From NCBI RefSeq assembly GCF_001281175.1, contig NZ_KQ440396.1, positions 691,592 to 743,608 of the forward strand: DNA of 52,017 nt, in the 5' to 3' direction. Both the position numbers and the translations under genes were made by a program. The notes beneath the pieces were generated by a model. That model was not told the origin of the DNA and made no database searches. It worked only from the letters and a program-made list of their open reading frames with translations. Every line of letters begins with the position of its first letter. Position 1 is the stretch's first letter. Positions 34,560 to 42,835 of the stretch are shown here, one piece after another. Origin of the DNA: Apilactobacillus apinorum (GTDB lineage Bacteria > Bacillota > Bacilli > Lactobacillales > Lactobacillaceae).

Positions 34560-35267
34560 TTATCTTTTTTTGTTAGCCTTTTTATTTGCGACGCTTTGTC
34601 GAATCTTCATTGCACGTTCGAAATTATTGGTGATGACAGCATCGACACCGTGTTTAATTAAGAAACGTAAACGTAATGATCCGTTAACCGTCCAAACTCT
34701 TTCTTTATTTTCAATATCTGGTTGGAAGAATTGAAGATGCAAGGCATCCAAGTGATTAGTTAACATGAATTCTTTTGGGTTATCGACTCTTCGGTCAGTT
34801 AAGTAGGCGAATTGAGCATCGTCGGTTAGTTCTTGGACAATTTTTACAGACGACAAATTAAATGATGAGTAAATAACTGGATGTAATAGTTCAAATTTAC
34901 TTACCATATCAACAACAATCTTTTCGATATTTGGGTAATGAATTTTATCAGTCTTAAATTCTAGATTAACCAAAACATCGCGTCCTTCAATCAGTGCTAA
35001 TAATTCTTCTAATTTTGGAATGCGTTCATAATTTTCAAGTGAAAATTGTGATAATTCTTCATAAGTATAACTATTAACCAAACCACGTCCGTCAGTGGTA
35101 CGATCAATACGTTCATCATGAATAACGACTGGGATATTATCTTTTGTTAAATGAACATCAAATTCTAGCCCATCAATGTGATGGTACAGAGCATAACGAA
35201 ATCCTTGTAGTGAATTTTCTGGATACAAATCTGGTACCCCACGATGACCAAAAACCAATGTTTTCAT
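34560..35267 (-). CDS. Glycerophosphodiester phosphodiesterase
   Basis: About 235 residues from ATG 35267, with AAGGGGGA upstream. GDPD-family blocks are clear: FGHRGVPDLYPENSLQGF (catalytic His and Glu region), GLEFDVHLTKDNIPVVIHDERIDRTTDG (read in two parts; metal ligands E, D and catalytic H), LVNLEFKT and the closing DAVITNNFERAM. No signal peptide, so cytosolic. It hydrolyses deacylated phospholipids to glycerol-3-phosphate and an alcohol. It is transcribed ahead of the GPP34-like gene. Confidence 0.92.
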   Translation of the reverse strand: MKTLVFGHRGVPDLYPENSLQGFRYALYHHIDGLEFDVHLTKDNIPVVIHDERIDRTTDGRGLVNSYTYEELSQFSLENYERIPKLEELLALIEGRDVLVNLEFKTDKIHYPNIEKIVVDMVSKFELLHPVIYSSFNLSSVKIVQELTDDAQFAYLTDRRVDNPKEFMLTNHLDALHLQFFQPDIENKERVWTVNGSLRLRFLIKHGVDAVITNNFERAMKIRQSVANKKANKKR

Positions 35268-35440
35268 TTTAAATATCCCCCTTTTGTTTCCTCTCAATTA
35301 ATAATAAATCTATTTTTTAATTTTGCAATATAATTACTCAATTAATTACTGTTTATTTTAAGATAAATATTTATTGGAATAATTTTTCTTTTCCAGCGTT
35401 TAACGTTATAATTTAAATATCAACTATCGCGGAGGAAATT

Positions 35441-35722
35441 ATGATCATAAATGATAAAAAACTACATATGATTACTAAGGCATTGGATAATTCATTACGA
35501 ATTCAAATCCTCTATTACTTAGAAGATAATCAACAAAGTAATGTCTCCAACTTAATGAATTACTTTGAAACTTCTCAACCTAATATTTCTCGTCATCTAA
35601 AAATATTAGCTGATGCTAACTTAGTTTACAGCCAAAAAGACGGACAAGAACGCATTTATCAACTTAGCGATAACCACGTTTCTCAACTACTAGCAACATT
35701 AAAAACACATATTAACGATTAA
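35441..35722 (+). CDS. ArsR-family metal-responsive repressor
   Basis: 93 residues with the winged helix of the ArsR/SmtB family: LRIQILYYLEDNQQSNVSNLMNYF, then SQPNISRHLKILADANLVYSQKDGQERIYQL. The C-terminal helix ends HVSQLLATLKTHIND, whose His and Asp residues could form an alpha-5 metal site as in SmtB/CzrA, suggesting zinc; there is no Cys. ATG with GCGGAGG upstream. The next gene encodes a metal-binding lipoprotein, and two identical palindromes overlap that gene's promoter, so it probably represses it. Confidence 0.9.
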   Translation: MIINDKKLHMITKALDNSLRIQILYYLEDNQQSNVSNLMNYFETSQPNISRHLKILADANLVYSQKDGQERIYQLSDNHVSQLLATLKTHIND

Positions 35723-35734
35723 AAAGTTTTATTC

Positions 35735-35763
35735 TTGACATATATCTATTTTAGTTATATAAC
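35735..35763 (+). promoter_or_regulatory. Promoter of the metal-binding lipoprotein gene
   Basis: TTGACA (35735-35740), 17 bases, TATAAC (35758-35763). The -10 element lies inside the first palindrome of the operator. Confidence 0.8.
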
Positions 35764-35780
35764 TATACTCGTTATATAAC
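35754..35780. promoter_or_regulatory. Twin palindromic operator, likely ArsR-bound
   Basis: The self-complementary decamer GTTATATAAC occurs at 35754-35763 and 35771-35780, centres 17 bases apart. The first covers the -10 box and the second the expected start point, the ideal layout for repression by the adjacent ArsR protein. Confidence 0.7.
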
Positions 35781-35813
35781 AGATTTAGATATATTTTTTA
35801 TTTGGAGGAAATT

Positions 35814-36704
35814 ATGAAAAAAATTAAAGCGATTAGTTTGATTGTCTTCATCGCAACATTCATCCTAATCTTAACCGGATGTTCAGCCAGCAAGAACGAT
35901 GCTAAAAAGAGTATCCATGTCACTTCATCAGTCAACTTCTACGGTGAAGTTGCCAAAAATGTTTTAGGAAAATACGGTAAAGTAACTTCAATTATCAACA
36001 ACCCTAACATTGATCCACATGATTTTAACCCTGCTAGTTCAGACGCTAAGAGCGTTTACCAAGCTAACTTAGTTATATATAATGGATTAGGTTACGACTC
36101 ATGGGCACAAAAACTATTAAGTAGTAACAAGAACGTCGATTCAATTAACGTTGGTAGTCTAATGGGTAAAAAGACAGGTGACAATCCACATATCTGGTAC
36201 AACGTAGCCACTATGGAAAAATTAGCTAACGAATTAGCTGCTAAATTCACTAAACTACAACCTAGCCACAAAAAAGACTTTGAAAATAACGCCAAAGCAT
36301 ACATCGCAAAACTAAAAGTGCTAAATACCCAATTAGCAGATATCAAGAAAAACAAAATTAACAAAACTGTCGCCGTTTCAGAACCAGTTTTTGATTACTC
36401 ACTTACTAACATGGGTTACACCGTTTCTGACAAATCATTTGAAGAAGCCACTGAAAAAGATAATGATCCATCCCCTAAGAGTATTCGTGAAATACAAAAC
36501 GATATTAAAGACCACAAACTAGCTTTCTTTGTTTACAACAAGCAAGTTAACAGTAAGACTGTCACTAACTTAGTTAAACTAGCTAAGCAAAACAATGTGC
36601 CAGTAGTCTCTGTGACTGAAACTAAACCAAGTGATGAACCAACTTACATCACATGGATGCAAAACCAATATAAAGAAATTCAAGCTATCCAAAACAAAAA
36701 GTAA
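35814..36704 (+). CDS. ZnuA/AdcA-type metal-binding lipoprotein
   Basis: About 296 residues from ATG 35814 (GGAGGAAAT upstream). A lipoprotein signal peptide ends in the lipobox LTGC near residue 25. The cluster A-1 metal-binding fold is indicated by NIDPHDFNPASSDAK and NPHIWYNVATM (His ligands), SEPVFDYSLTNMGY and the closing VSVTETKPSDEPTYITWM. It should deliver Zn or Mn to an ABC importer, but no permease or ATPase gene is next to it: it is an orphan in this window and must use transporter parts encoded elsewhere. Metal identity is inferred, with Zn favoured by the ArsR neighbour. Confidence 0.88.
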   Translation: MKKIKAISLIVFIATFILILTGCSASKNDAKKSIHVTSSVNFYGEVAKNVLGKYGKVTSIINNPNIDPHDFNPASSDAKSVYQANLVIYNGLGYDSWAQKLLSSNKNVDSINVGSLMGKKTGDNPHIWYNVATMEKLANELAAKFTKLQPSHKKDFENNAKAYIAKLKVLNTQLADIKKNKINKTVAVSEPVFDYSLTNMGYTVSDKSFEEATEKDNDPSPKSIREIQNDIKDHKLAFFVYNKQVNSKTVTNLVKLAKQNNVPVVSVTETKPSDEPTYITWMQNQYKEIQAIQNKK

Positions 36705-36706
36705 TG

Positions 36707-36742
36707 AAAAAAACATTTATCTATTCCGATAAATGTTTTTTT
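36707..36742 (+). terminator. Terminator after metal-binding lipoprotein
   Basis: ACATTTATC pairs with GATAAATGT around six bases, with A-run before and T-run after. Confidence 0.85.
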
Positions 36743-36819
36743 ATTTGAAGTCATTTGGAGAAAATATTAGTATATAATATAGATACAAAATACTATTCAG
36801 AATAAGGAGTTCAACCATC

Positions 36820-37275
36820 ATGGCAATTGCACTAGTAAATGAAATGTTTAACGAATTTAACGATCCTGATTTAAGTTACAAGGATTCCAGAGACGGATAT
36901 ACTGAATGGTTTAAATTATCATTTCTAGTTGATGATGGTTTCCATAAATTCGAAGATGGTAAACGTAAATTTATCGAAAAATATGATGCTGAACTACAAG
37001 AAGTAATGAGTAACTTCTTAAACAAGTATCAAAAGGAATTCGAATCTTCATTCATTAATGAAAAAGAATTTGAGGTTTTAGATCGTACTAAGGAAATCGT
37101 TAAAGATTTAAAATCCACTTTAGAAAAAGAATTTTTAGTTGATGATAAAATCACCATTTTCAGCATTGATTTAGTCGGTAGCTGGCAAGCATTTAAGAGT
37201 TCTGGTTCTTCTGCGCTAGAACAACGTTTCTACAATGACATTACTAATCACGTTGAACAACAACATCAAAAATAA
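36820..37275 (+). CDS. Hypothetical acidic cytosolic protein
   Basis: 151 residues, no recognised family. It is hydrophilic and acidic, likely mostly helical, with no signal peptide or membrane helix. A long central helix (KFIEKYDAELQEVMSNFLNKYQKEF, in parts) might form a coiled coil, and the end is Gln/His-rich (HVEQQHQK). ATG follows ATAAGGAG. It is monocistronic between two strong terminators, so it is expressed on its own. Function unknown. Confidence 0.75.
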   Translation: MAIALVNEMFNEFNDPDLSYKDSRDGYTEWFKLSFLVDDGFHKFEDGKRKFIEKYDAELQEVMSNFLNKYQKEFESSFINEKEFEVLDRTKEIVKDLKSTLEKEFLVDDKITIFSIDLVGSWQAFKSSGSSALEQRFYNDITNHVEQQHQK

Positions 37276-37307
37276 AAGAAGATAGGCATTGCCTATCTTC
37301 TTTTTTT
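37274..37307. terminator. Bidirectional terminator between convergent genes
   Basis: AAAAGAAGATAGGC pairs with GCCTATCTTCTTTT around three bases; T-run continues into the stop codon of the leftward ABC gene. Confidence 0.88.
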
Positions 37308-38001
37308 ATACCAAGACAGAGTCATCGGTATCGATGAATTCGCCTTGACCATCAACGATTCGATAATTTTTATCAACATAATTTAACAATCTGGAATCAT
37401 GAGTAATTACAATCACCGTTTTATTTTGTTTATGAGCTAGTTCTTGTAATAGTTCCATTGATTTAATTGCCATTTGACCATCTAATGCTGCTGTTGGTTC
37501 ATCAGCTAAGATGATATCAGGGTTAGTATATAGCGCTCTTAAAATGGCCACTCTTTGTTGTTGACCTCCAGATAATTCATCTGGATATTTGTTCATTAAG
37601 TTAGTCACTTTTATTTCTTCTGCTAGTTGCTGACATTCATCAACAGACATATTGCCAGTCTTTTTAACTTTATTAACCAGTTTAAATTGATCTTTCACCT
37701 TTAAGTAAGGTAATAAGTTGTATGCTTGTAAGATAAAACCGATGCGATTTAATCTGAAACGACTTTGTTGTTTAGAATTCATATCTCCGTAGTTAAGACC
37801 ATTAATCATGATTTCACCACTAGTGGCTGAAAGAATCCCACCTAAAATTTTCATAAAGGTAGATTTACCTGAACCAGATGGTCCAGTAATTGCGATAACT
37901 TCCCCTTTATTAGCAGAAAAATTAATATTGTTTAATGCTGTGGTGGCAGCTTCGTCGACACCAAAAACTTTATTAACGTTATTTAATTCAATTGTAGCCA
38001 T
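37306..38001 (-). CDS. ABC exporter ATP-binding protein (LolD/MacB type)
   Basis: 231 residues with Walker A GPSGSGKST near residue 40, the Q-loop at FILQAYNLLPYL, signature LSGGQQQR and Walker B IILADEPTA followed by the switch His in VIVITHD. The pattern is that of the LolD/FtsE/MacB group working with FtsX-type permeases, which is exactly what the gene two bases upstream encodes. It is the last gene of a tetR-permease-ATPase operon. The exported substrate is not evident; drug or peptide resistance is a guess from the TetR control. Confidence 0.93.
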   Translation of the reverse strand: MATIELNNVNKVFGVDEAATTALNNINFSANKGEVIAITGPSGSGKSTFMKILGGILSATSGEIMINGLNYGDMNSKQQSRFRLNRIGFILQAYNLLPYLKVKDQFKLVNKVKKTGNMSVDECQQLAEEIKVTNLMNKYPDELSGGQQQRVAILRALYTNPDIILADEPTAALDGQMAIKSMELLQELAHKQNKTVIVITHDSRLLNYVDKNYRIVDGQGEFIDTDDSVLV

Positions 38002-38003
38002 TA

Positions 38004-39071
38004 TTAAATTCCTCCCATTGCAGTTGCTGGGTCAATCTCAGTGACCGTTCTCATTGGAATAAGTGCTCCTATGATTGACATTAAAATAATCATGATAGAT
38101 ACAAATACCATCAAGGCAGGGTCAAATGTCATTGGAACAGCGGCTGGCATTGAAATTGCAGTTAAGAGTGTTAGTAATGCACTAATTGCGACTCCACTCA
38201 CAGCTAAGATAATCGCATTAGAAATTACGTTCATTGCAAGGTAGAAGTTAGATACCCCTTGCACCTTCATTACAGCGAAGTATGGTATTTTTTGCATCGT
38301 TAATACATATAAGAAAATCGAAATCACCACTAGTGTGATTAATAATAAGAAGACAATCATAAATTCAAAAGTTGAATTTTGGGCACTGTAACCGGGAATG
38401 TCTTGAATAAAATCTTCCATTCCCATTACCTGAGTACCACTAACAGTCTCTTTAGGGTCATTTCTGTAAATAATTGAACTAATCATAGCTTGGTCGTTTT
38501 TGCCAAACTTTTCTGATTGTACATTTTTCGAACTGGCGTAAATTACCGGTGCAACATTTAATTGATTATTTTTGACCGTTCCTACAATTTTAAATTGATG
38601 ACCGTTACTACTAAACTTAACATTTTCACCTAATCGGTAGTGATCTTGTGAGATTAAACTATCATCAACAACCACTTCATAATCATTTTTAAAGGTACGA
38701 CCTGAAGTGATTTTTAAATCTTTATAAATAAATTGGTTCTTATTTAAACCAATAATTTGTGAGCCAACTTTATTCCCATCATTAAACGTTTGAACATTGG
38801 CACTCATTTGAGTAATGTCGGAACGTTTGTTAGCTGGATATTGTCTTGCTTGTTGTTTAGTAATTGTAGATTGATCTAATAATCCATTCGCATCTGAATT
38901 TAAAACGATTTTTTCTGCGTTCCAAGAATCAATCGCTTGGCGATTAGCATTGCTTAATCCGTTAGCTAATGCAGTCAAAATAAAGATTAAATATGCAATC
39001 ATGATAATTACTAAACAAATTAAGCTATATCTTAATTTATTCTTTTTAATTTCTTGAATTGATAAAAACAT
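38004..39071 (-). CDS. FtsX-family ABC exporter permease (DevC-like)
   Basis: 355 residues. One N-terminal membrane helix (residues about 14-36) is followed by a large extracellular domain, then three C-terminal helices (about 230-350), the FtsX/MacB layout; the C-terminal TEIDPATAM is typical. The short N-terminus FLSIQEIKKNKLRYSLI resembles DevC. ATG with AAGGGAGAG, one base after the tetR stop. It pairs with the ATP-binding gene downstream. Confidence 0.9.
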   Translation of the reverse strand: MFLSIQEIKKNKLRYSLICLVIIMIAYLIFILTALANGLSNANRQAIDSWNAEKIVLNSDANGLLDQSTITKQQARQYPANKRSDITQMSANVQTFNDGNKVGSQIIGLNKNQFIYKDLKITSGRTFKNDYEVVVDDSLISQDHYRLGENVKFSSNGHQFKIVGTVKNNQLNVAPVIYASSKNVQSEKFGKNDQAMISSIIYRNDPKETVSGTQVMGMEDFIQDIPGYSAQNSTFEFMIVFLLLITLVVISIFLYVLTMQKIPYFAVMKVQGVSNFYLAMNVISNAIILAVSGVAISALLTLLTAISMPAAVPMTFDPALMVFVSIMIILMSIIGALIPMRTVTEIDPATAMGGI

Positions 39072-39072
39072 C

Positions 39073-39669
39073 TTACTCTCCCTTATTTTTTAATCCCTTA
39101 TTCAATAATTCCAAAAGACTTTCAAAGTCACTAAATAACTGTTCTTGGTTACCACCACTTAGCACGTTTCTAATTGTTTCATGTGCAGCACTAGTTGCCC
39201 ATTTATAAGTGATAATAATTTGTTCTTTATCACCAACTGGTCTCCCATCAACTAATAGCACCAAATATTCTTCGGGTATTTCACGATAGTCATATTCCTT
39301 ATGTTTTAATTCAAACTGATTATAAACAACATACTTTTGGTAAAAAGATTCATATTGAGTTCCTTTTAAACGCTCGATAAAAGACTTCGTTGCATCATAA
39401 AAAACTTTCAGTGAGTTTTGCTTTTCAGCTCTAATTTGTTGAAAAACCTCAAAGTGAACCTCTTTTAAAACTCGCTTTAAAGCATAATGATAACTATCAT
39501 TAATATCTTCAAAATATTTATAAAATGAACCACGTGCAATAGAACAGTCATTAATGATTCTGGCTACTTGAGCCTCCATTAATCGATATTGAGAAAATTC
39601 CTTAATCAAAGCATTAAATATTTGATTTTGTTTTTCTTCATTTAAGTTTAAAAACGTTTTTGTTGGCAT
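39073..39669 (-). CDS. TetR-family repressor of the ABC exporter operon
   Basis: About 198 residues from ATG 39669 (AAAGGGAGAG upstream; an in-frame codon at 39705 lies before that site). The N-terminal helix-turn-helix QVARIINDCSIARGSFYKYFED has the TetR pattern; the helical ligand domain has no close match that I recognise. It begins an operon with an ABC permease and ATPase. Two palindromes flank its promoter, so autorepression relieved by the exporter's substrate is likely. Confidence 0.9.
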   Translation of the reverse strand: MPTKTFLNLNEEKQNQIFNALIKEFSQYRLMEAQVARIINDCSIARGSFYKYFEDINDSYHYALKRVLKEVHFEVFQQIRAEKQNSLKVFYDATKSFIERLKGTQYESFYQKYVVYNQFELKHKEYDYREIPEEYLVLLVDGRPVGDKEQIIITYKWATSAAHETIRNVLSGGNQEQLFSDFESLLELLNKGLKNKGE

Positions 39670-39691
39670 TTTTCTCTCCCTTTCGACTAAG

Positions 39692-39742
39692 TGACATTGT
39701 GTCATTTTTCAATATAATACATCCAAGGTGACACCGTGTCAA
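39692..39742 (-). promoter_or_regulatory. TetR operon promoter with two operators
   Basis: Minus-strand promoter TTGACA (39742-39737), 17 bases, TATTAT (39719-39714). TGACACCGTGTCA (39729-39741), a perfect palindrome with a single central base, covers the -35 element. TGACATTGTGTCA (39692-39704), with five-base arms, lies just downstream of the expected start point. Centres are 37 bases apart. Confidence 0.8.
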
Positions 39743-39753
39743 CATATGTGCAC

Positions 39754-39783
39754 AAAAAAAGATGGAAATGATTCCATCTTTTT
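39754..39783 (-). terminator. Terminator after nox
   Basis: AAAGATGGAA pairs with TTCCATCTTT around ATGA, with A- and T-runs outside, five bases after the nox stop. Confidence 0.85.
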
Positions 39784-39787
39784 AAAA

Positions 39788-41149
39788 TTACTTGTTAATT
39801 TGTCTTACTGCTTCTTGAGCTGCTTCATTCATGATGTTCCAAGGACGATCAAATCCAGGTTGGAAGAAGAAGTCAGCATATGCTAAGTCGTAAACTGTAG
39901 CTTTTTGTTGGATTGCAAATGAGATTGTGTTGATGTTTGCAGTCACATCTCTAGTTGACATGATTTGACCACCAAGGATACGACCATCAGTTGGGTCAAA
40001 TGTAATCTTGAAGTAAACTTTAGCATTTCCAGCTTCTTCTGAAACGAATGGAGGAACTGCCCAGTCTTCTACTAATACTGATTTAGCATTAGTAACACCA
40101 CATTTTTCTTGAGTGTCTTGTTTAACACCAGTTGAAGCAAAGTGGTAGTTGAATACTGAAAGTGCTGATGAACCTGACACAGCAGTCATCTTTAATTTTC
40201 TTCCAGCAGCGTTAGCAGCAGCAGTACGTCCTTGACGACGAGCATTTGATGCTAGAGCAATTGATGATAATTCACCAGTTGGTGCGTATGGAACCTTAGT
40301 TGCGTCACCAACAGCGTAAATATCTTTAACACTAGTTTCTTGGTGTTCGTCAATCTTAATACGACCACGTTCGTCTAGGTCTAATAACCCATCAACTAAT
40401 GAAGTATTTGGAAGAACCCCAGCAGTTTCAACAACTAATTCAGCATCGAAAGTACCTTGGTCAGTTTTAACAGCCTTAACTTTACCGTCTTCGCCAACGA
40501 ATTCAGCAACGTTTACGCTACCAACGAAGTTAACGCCGTTTTCTTTAAATTCTTGAGTTAATTTTTCAGTGAATTCTGAATCTAAGTAGTTACCTAATAG
40601 ACGAGGATTGTGGTCTACGATAGTAACTTCCTTACCCGCTTTAGCAAATGCTTCAGCAGCTTCGATTCCAATGTAACCTGATCCGATAACAAAAACATGT
40701 TTTAAATCAGGATCTACCATTTTTTGTTTTAGCTTGATTGCCCAGTTACGACCACGCATAGCGTATAGGTTTTCTAGGTCCTTACCAGGAACGTCTAAAC
40801 GACGAGGAGTAGCACCAATAGCTAAGATTAGCTTATCGTAGCTTTCATCACGTTCTGAACCATCAGCTAAATTCTTAACATGAACTAATTTCTTCTTTTC
40901 ATCAATACTTGCAATTTCTTGTTGTACAAATACATGTACACCATCTTTTTCAGCATTTTCTACAGTTTCATACGCAACTGTATTTACATCCTTTACAGTA
41001 CCTTCTAGGTATAATTCCATACCACATGATAGGAAGGAAATAAAATCTCCTCTTTCATACCATTGAATTTCTGCTTCAGGGTTTTCTAAAAGCATTCCAC
41101 GAACGGCTTCGTATCCACCGTGTGAAGAACCGACTACGATAACTTTCAT
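39788..41149 (-). CDS. nox: FAD-dependent NADH oxidase
   Basis: 453 residues of the NADH oxidase/peroxidase/CoA-disulfide reductase family. N-terminal FAD motif VIVVGSSHGGYEA, His10, and the single redox-active Cys42 in SFLSCGMELY, the residue that cycles through sulfenic acid. The NAD-binding GSGYIGIEAAE is near residue 158 and the second FAD segment DIYAVGDAT near 276. The water-forming oxidase is favoured over peroxidase by overall resemblance to lactobacillar Nox but cannot be proved by eye. It would reoxidise NADH with oxygen, important in fructophilic metabolism. ATG with AGGAGG. Own terminator and an upstream palindrome. Confidence 0.9.
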   Translation of the reverse strand: MKVIVVGSSHGGYEAVRGMLLENPEAEIQWYERGDFISFLSCGMELYLEGTVKDVNTVAYETVENAEKDGVHVFVQQEIASIDEKKKLVHVKNLADGSERDESYDKLILAIGATPRRLDVPGKDLENLYAMRGRNWAIKLKQKMVDPDLKHVFVIGSGYIGIEAAEAFAKAGKEVTIVDHNPRLLGNYLDSEFTEKLTQEFKENGVNFVGSVNVAEFVGEDGKVKAVKTDQGTFDAELVVETAGVLPNTSLVDGLLDLDERGRIKIDEHQETSVKDIYAVGDATKVPYAPTGELSSIALASNARRQGRTAAANAAGRKLKMTAVSGSSALSVFNYHFASTGVKQDTQEKCGVTNAKSVLVEDWAVPPFVSEEAGNAKVYFKITFDPTDGRILGGQIMSTRDVTANINTISFAIQQKATVYDLAYADFFFQPGFDRPWNIMNEAAQEAVRQINK

Positions 41150-41557
41150 TAGTGTGGCCTCCTAATAATTTTTATATAATATTTCTATAATTTAACTTTG
41201 TGATATTTATCACATTACTTTACAACCAATATTTTACCTTTCGCCCGATTATTTAGCAAGCAATATTTAAAAAATACTTAAACTTTTTTAATCTTTTTAA
41301 ACTCAATAACAAAACAAATCTGCAAAAGTCTCTTTTCTTATTAGTTATAAAGATCAATTTTTTAATTAATTTACAAAAAATAGTTAATCCATCTCAATAC
41401 ACCTAATTAAATACTTTTATCACAAACTTTTTCAATCAAATGTTAAGGATTAATTTAAATGTTTAAATATTAATTAAGTTTCTTCCGTTTAATTGTTACC
41501 ACCCTTAAATGCTAGTAAAATTAGTTTTAAATAATAATTGTAAGGGAGTTAATCGCA
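41150..41557. other. Intergenic region between nox and SGNH hydrolase (408 bases)
   Basis: Very AT-rich divergent gap. Apart from the palindrome at 41199-41214 and the ribosome sites at both ends, I see no gene, RNA or hairpin worth naming; promoter boxes are too degenerate to fix. Confidence 0.5.
41199..41214. promoter_or_regulatory. Rex- or CRP/FNR-like palindrome upstream of nox
   Basis: TGTGATATTTATCACA is a TGTGA-N6-TCACA palindrome 50 bases before the nox start. It also fits the Rex consensus TTGTGA-N6-TCACAA except for one outer base. NADH-responsive control by Rex would make sense for an NADH oxidase. Confidence 0.6.
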
Positions 41558-42304
41558 TTGAAATACGGGTTTATTAAAACTGCATTAGTAACAGCCGCAG
41601 GTGCCGCTTTAATGAAAGCATCTAAGAAGAGCATTGATATTAGAAAAGCTAATAGTGAAATATATAGACCGTCTCGTGATTTCTTTGTTGATGGCAATCT
41701 TAACGGTAAAAAAATTGTATTCCTTGGTTCATCTGTAACGGCAGGACTGGCTGCTAAAGGAATCTCATTTGTAGACTTTTTACGTGTCGAACATGGCGTT
41801 CACGCAATTAAAGAAGCCGTGAGTGGAACAACTTTAGCTGATATTAATGAAAATTCATACATTAGTAGAATGAAAAATAATTTAAGCCGTGATGCTCACT
41901 ATGACTTATTCACTTGCCAATTATCCACTAATGATCAAAGAAACGGTATTGATATAGGTAAAATTAGTAATTCATACAATCCTGATGATTTTGATACACA
42001 AACCACGATTGGTGCGATCGAATACATCGCTGCAACAGTTCAAGAAGAATGGGATTGCCCATTAGTTTTCTATACTTGTTTAAGAAAACCTGAACCTGGT
42101 TACGAATTTTTAAGAGATAAATTATTTGAACTTCAAAAGAAATGGCATTTTGCTATTATTGATATTTGGAAAAACAAAACCTTAAAGAAAATGAACGAAC
42201 AAAACCCTAGTTTCATGTTAGATGATACTCACCCTACTTGTGCTGGATATCGTTACGGTTGGACTCCTATTTTCGTAAAAGAATTAGACCAAATGATAGA
42301 ATAA
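41558..42304 (+). CDS. SGNH/GDSL-family hydrolase
   Basis: 248 residues from TTG 41558 with AAGGGAG upstream. The SGNH blocks are visible: IVFLGSSVTAG (nucleophile Ser near residue 53), SGTTLADI, CQLSTNDQ (Asn) and DDTHPTCAGY (catalytic Asp and His). An N-terminal hydrophobic stretch (TALVTAAGAALMKA) may be a weak signal anchor. It is expected to be an esterase or acyl hydrolase; the substrate is unknown. It stands alone before the tRNA genes, and no clear terminator was seen after it. Confidence 0.85.
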   Translation: MKYGFIKTALVTAAGAALMKASKKSIDIRKANSEIYRPSRDFFVDGNLNGKKIVFLGSSVTAGLAAKGISFVDFLRVEHGVHAIKEAVSGTTLADINENSYISRMKNNLSRDAHYDLFTCQLSTNDQRNGIDIGKISNSYNPDDFDTQTTIGAIEYIAATVQEEWDCPLVFYTCLRKPEPGYEFLRDKLFELQKKWHFAIIDIWKNKTLKKMNEQNPSFMLDDTHPTCAGYRYGWTPIFVKELDQMIE

Positions 42305-42563
42305 TCAAAAAATATGTTGACGATAAACCTTGATATAATAGGATTTTGTTAACATATTTTTATTTTTATTAAAATTTGATGAAAAAAGGTTGTATTTTTT
42401 TAATAATAGTGTATTATTATAGTCAATGACAAAGACATAGTATCAAGTTACATTTTTACCGAATTAGCTTTAAAATGTTGGTTTGGTGGCACATATTCAC
42501 TACATAACATTTACGTTATTAGTTTTATAAGAAAAATGAAATTTCACATTTTTCTCTCATTTT

Positions 42564-42635
42564 TGCTCCGTGGTTCAATGGTAGAATAGCGCACTGTTAA
42601 TGCGATGGTTGCTGGTTCGAGTCCAGCCGGAGCAG
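42564..42635 (+). tRNA. tRNA-Asn (GTT), copy 1
   Basis: 72-base cloverleaf: acceptor stem TGCTCCG/CGGAGCA, D-arm with AATGGTA, anticodon loop CTGTTAA (anticodon GTT), T-arm GCTGG TTCGAGT CCAGC, discriminator G73. CCA is not encoded, so RNase Z processing and CCA addition are needed. A small hairpin (42638-42653) follows two bases later. Confidence 0.95.
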
Positions 42636-42637
42636 TC

Positions 42638-42653
42638 GAGTGATAATTCACTC
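42638..42653 (+). other. Hairpin directly after tRNA-Asn copy 1
   Basis: GAGTGA pairs with TCACTC around TAAT, two bases past the tRNA 3' end. It may help 3' processing; no T-run follows. Confidence 0.5.
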
Positions 42654-42763
42654 AACATAATTAGAGATGTTAACGATACGGTATCTTTCTAATTGTATGA
42701 GTTGATCTTTAACCCCTTTACTTATTTGGGATTAACTTAAATTATTAACACCCCTTTATTTAT

Positions 42764-42835
42764 TGCTCTATGGTTCAATGGTAGAATAGCGCACTGTTAA
42801 TGCGATGGTTGCTGGTTCGAGTCCAGCTAGAGCAG
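42764..42835 (+). tRNA. tRNA-Asn (GTT), copy 2
   Basis: Same 72-base cloverleaf as copy 1, identical outside the acceptor stem, which here is TGCTCTA/TAGAGCA. The two changed base pairs (positions 6-67 and 7-66) keep pairing on both sides. Anticodon GTT, discriminator G, no encoded CCA. Confidence 0.95.
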
